Positions 62,273 through 64,000 of a DNA stretch of 64,000 nucleotides are shown piece by piece. The position numbers were made by a program, and so were the translations under genes. Every line of letters starts with the position of its first letter. Position 1 is the stretch's first letter. Origin of the DNA: Palsa-504 sp963808315 (GTDB lineage Bacteria > Actinomycetota > Actinomycetes > Streptosporangiales > Streptosporangiaceae); NCBI GenBank assembly GCA_963808315.1, contig CAWEFK010000002.1, forward strand, positions 62,001 through 126,000, given 5' to 3'. A model generated the notes under the pieces. It saw only the letters and a program-made list of their open reading frames with translations, was not told the DNA's origin and did not search any database.

Positions 62273-63019
62273 TCACGCTCCGGCCATCGACCGATACCGG
62301 CTGTTAGTGGAAACAAAGATATGCGCCGCGATCTGGCTGGGGAGTTCGGTCGGGATCGCGTCCGTGGAATCGTCGGCTGTCACGCGCACACCATCCTCAC
62401 TGGCCCTGAGAAGCACCTCGCGTCCGGGTTGTATCCCGACGTGTTTGAGTTTAAGCATCAGCGGGAGATCGCTCTGAATCTGCTCGCCAATTCTCCGGAC
62501 GACGACCCGCATGGTGTCCGCCGATGCGGCCTTTGTCATCGCCTCGCCCGTCTCGCCGGTGGCCACCCGCACCCGTTCCAGCGCTTCACCCGGCAGCCCG
62601 AGCTCGGCCAGGCCGGGAATGAGATTGCCGTGCGGGCAGCGAACGGGGTACCCGAGCAGCTCGAGCAGACGCCGTTCGACGCTCTCGGAGATCACGTGCT
62701 CCCACCGGCACGCCTCAATGTGCACTTCCTCCCAGGGCAGCTTGATGACCCCCACGAGCAGGCATTCAGCCAGCCTGTGCTTGCGCATGACCCGGGTGGC
62801 CAGCGTGTGGCCGACGTCGCTGAGCGAGAGCTGCCGGTCCCCGGCGACATGCAGCAGTCCGTCCCGCTCCATCCTGGCTACCGTCTGGCTGACGGTCGGG
62901 CCGCTTTGCGCCAGCCGCTCGGCGATGCGAGCGCGCAGCGGCAAGACGCCCTCCTCTTCGAGTTCGAAGATCGTGCGGAGGTACATCTCCGTCGTGTCAA
63001 TGAGCCCCTGGGCTGTCAA
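62273..63019 (-). CDS. ideR: DtxR/IdeR-type iron-dependent transcriptional repressor
   Basis: 248 residues. N-terminal winged helix (L-I-D-T-T-E-M-Y-L-R-T-I then S-G-P-T-V-S-Q-T-V-A-R-M), dimer and metal domain with H-I-E-A-C-R-W-E-H-V, whose Cys-x2-Glu-His matches the iron regulators rather than MntR, and a C-terminal SH3-like domain. It should repress iron uptake and siderophore genes when iron is plentiful. TTG at 63019 has AGGAGG nine bases upstream and gives the family-normal N-terminus. Confidence 0.92.
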   Translation of the reverse strand: MTAQGLIDTTEMYLRTIFELEEEGVLPLRARIAERLAQSGPTVSQTVARMERDGLLHVAGDRQLSLSDVGHTLATRVMRKHRLAECLLVGVIKLPWEEVHIEACRWEHVISESVERRLLELLGYPVRCPHGNLIPGLAELGLPGEALERVRVATGETGEAMTKAASADTMRVVVRRIGEQIQSDLPLMLKLKHVGIQPGREVLLRASEDGVRVTADDSTDAIPTELPSQIAAHIFVSTNSRYRSMAGA

Positions 63020-63099
63020 CTCCTCATCCTCCTGCTTGTGATGCTATGCCGGGGCGCCGGTAACTGGGACTGTGCTGGCCTCCCGCGCTCGGGCCGCTG

Positions 63100-63732
63100 C
63101 TAGGGAGACAGGCGCTCGATGGCCCAGCCGTCATCGTGGCGCCGGTAGCGAAGGCGATCGTGCAGCCGGTACGTGCCCGCCTGCCAGAACTCGACCGTGT
63201 CGGGAACCAGCACGTAGCCGCCCCAGAAATCCGGCATCGGGATGCTCGCCGGGGCCGGCCAGCGTCGCTCGAGCTCGGCGACACGGTCGGTGAGCTCCTC
63301 GCGTGAGCTGATCACCTGCGACTGCCTGCTGGCCCACGCTCCGATTTGCGATCCCCGCGGCCGGGACCTGTAGTAAGGCTCGCTGTCCTCCCGCGACATC
63401 GCGGTCGCGGTGCCCTCGACGGTGACCTGGCGCTGCATGGGGTACCAGGGAAACACCGCGCACACCCAGGGATGGCCCGCGATGTCCCGGCCCTTACGCG
63501 AGGTCCGGTTGGTGTAGAAGGTGAAACCGGTCTGGTCGTGCGCCTTCAGCAGCACGGTCCTAGCCCGCGGGCGGCCCTGCTCGGACACGGTGGTGAGCAC
63601 CATCGCGGTCGGTTCGGCCAGGTTCAGCGCCTGCGCGTCGGACATCCAGCGGGCAAACTGCGTCATCGGATCGGTGGCCATCGAGCCCGGGATGAGGCCA
63701 CCGAGTTCGGCGTCACGCTGTGTCGTGTCCAT
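63100..63732 (-). CDS. pdxH: pyridoxamine 5'-phosphate oxidase
   Basis: FMN enzyme that oxidises pyridoxine/pyridoxamine 5'-phosphate to PLP. 210 residues with the FMN-binding R-P-R-A-R-T-V-L-L-K, the F-Y-T-N-R-T-S-R-K-G segment and the C-terminal W-x-G-Y-V-L-V-P-D-x-V-E-F-W-Q with R-L-H-D-R. ATG at 63732. Divergent from the citrate synthase gene. Confidence 0.95.
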   Translation of the reverse strand: MDTTQRDAELGGLIPGSMATDPMTQFARWMSDAQALNLAEPTAMVLTTVSEQGRPRARTVLLKAHDQTGFTFYTNRTSRKGRDIAGHPWVCAVFPWYPMQRQVTVEGTATAMSREDSEPYYRSRPRGSQIGAWASRQSQVISSREELTDRVAELERRWPAPASIPMPDFWGGYVLVPDTVEFWQAGTYRLHDRLRYRRHDDGWAIERLSP

Positions 63733-63820
63733 AGGTAATGATCCTCACACCTGTTACGGCTATCGCAACCCTGGTCAGGGCGGTTGAATGGTAACGCTGG
63801 CGGAAGAAAGGAAAACAACG

Positions 63821-64000
63821 ATGTCGGACTTCAAGCCAGGCCTTGAAGGGGTCATCGCCTTCGAGACGGAAATCGCCGAGCCGGATAAAGCGGGCGGCGC
63901 TCTCCGGTACCGGGGCGTGGACATCGAAGAGCTCGTCGGCCACGTCTCTTACGGCCACGTCTGGGGCCTTCTCGTCGACAACGCCTTCGCCCCCGGACTG
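63821..64000 (+). CDS. citrate synthase (3' end beyond the window)
   Basis: The first 60 residues only: F-K-P-G-L-E-G-V-I-A-F-E-T-E-I and L-R-Y-R-G-V-D-I-E-E-L match the N-terminal end of actinobacterial citrate synthase 2. AAAGGA lies nine bases before the ATG. No stop to the right edge. Confidence 0.85.
   Translation, partial: MSDFKPGLEGVIAFETEIAEPDKAGGALRYRGVDIEELVGHVSYGHVWGLLVDNAFAPGL

Overview
The window is a 64 kb piece of a very GC-rich actinobacterial chromosome. Three things point there: the nuoA-G cluster preceded by a geranylgeranyl reductase and a menaquinone methyltransferase, a glmU-prs / rplY-pth neighbourhood, and regulators of AfsR/SARP, TamR, IdeR and SpoIIE type. Gene content resembles Streptomyces and Streptosporangiales relatives. 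I cannot name a genus from sequence alone.

Positions 1-22987 are transcribed almost entirely leftward. Read in that direction: glmU and prs; then a SARP/NB-ARC/TPR regulator with a small acidic protein made of 9-residue repeats; then rplY, pth, cysQ, cysD and cysN (sulfate activation); then an S9 peptidase, a demethylmenaquinone methyltransferase, a geranylgeranyl reductase, and complex I genes nuoA to nuoG, with nuoG running off the left edge. The regulator and repeat protein sit between prs and rplY, which are neighbours in Streptomyces as I recall it.

Positions 23 to 29 kb hold a decayed or mis-sequenced HTH gene, a tRNA-Gln, a fatty acid desaturase with its TetR regulator and a palindromic operator, a cysteine dioxygenase/rhodanese pair, and a divergent tam/tamR pair sharing a perfect palindrome. 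Positions 29 to 39.5 kb are housekeeping, leftward: ABC-F ATPase, ispE, ksgA, tatD, metG and a membrane glycosyltransferase; then a divergent polytopic membrane protein and rsmI. Positions 39.5 to 52.3 kb are about the cell envelope: a protein O-mannosyltransferase, an ECF sigma factor of SigR type, a GT-C membrane protein, a secreted beta-propeller lipoprotein, a Q/Y/P-rich protein, a TagF-like polymerase, a family 2 glycosyltransferase and an AsnB-type amidotransferase. Positions 52.3 to 64 kb carry an SDR dehydrogenase, a KamA-like radical SAM enzyme, plsX, argS, a secreted protein coupled to a receiver-less winged-helix protein, a tiny membrane protein, a PAS-GAF-PP2C-HATPase regulator, an IdeR-type iron regulator, pdxH and the start of a citrate synthase.

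Several genes that should be essential (argS, nuoG, probably prs) and also cysN and cysD are broken by single-base shifts next to G/C runs. The simplest reading is sequencing or assembly error, so every odd start, lost stop or lost residue here should be checked against reads before it is given biological meaning. I saw no CRISPR array, insertion sequence, phage gene or rRNA.
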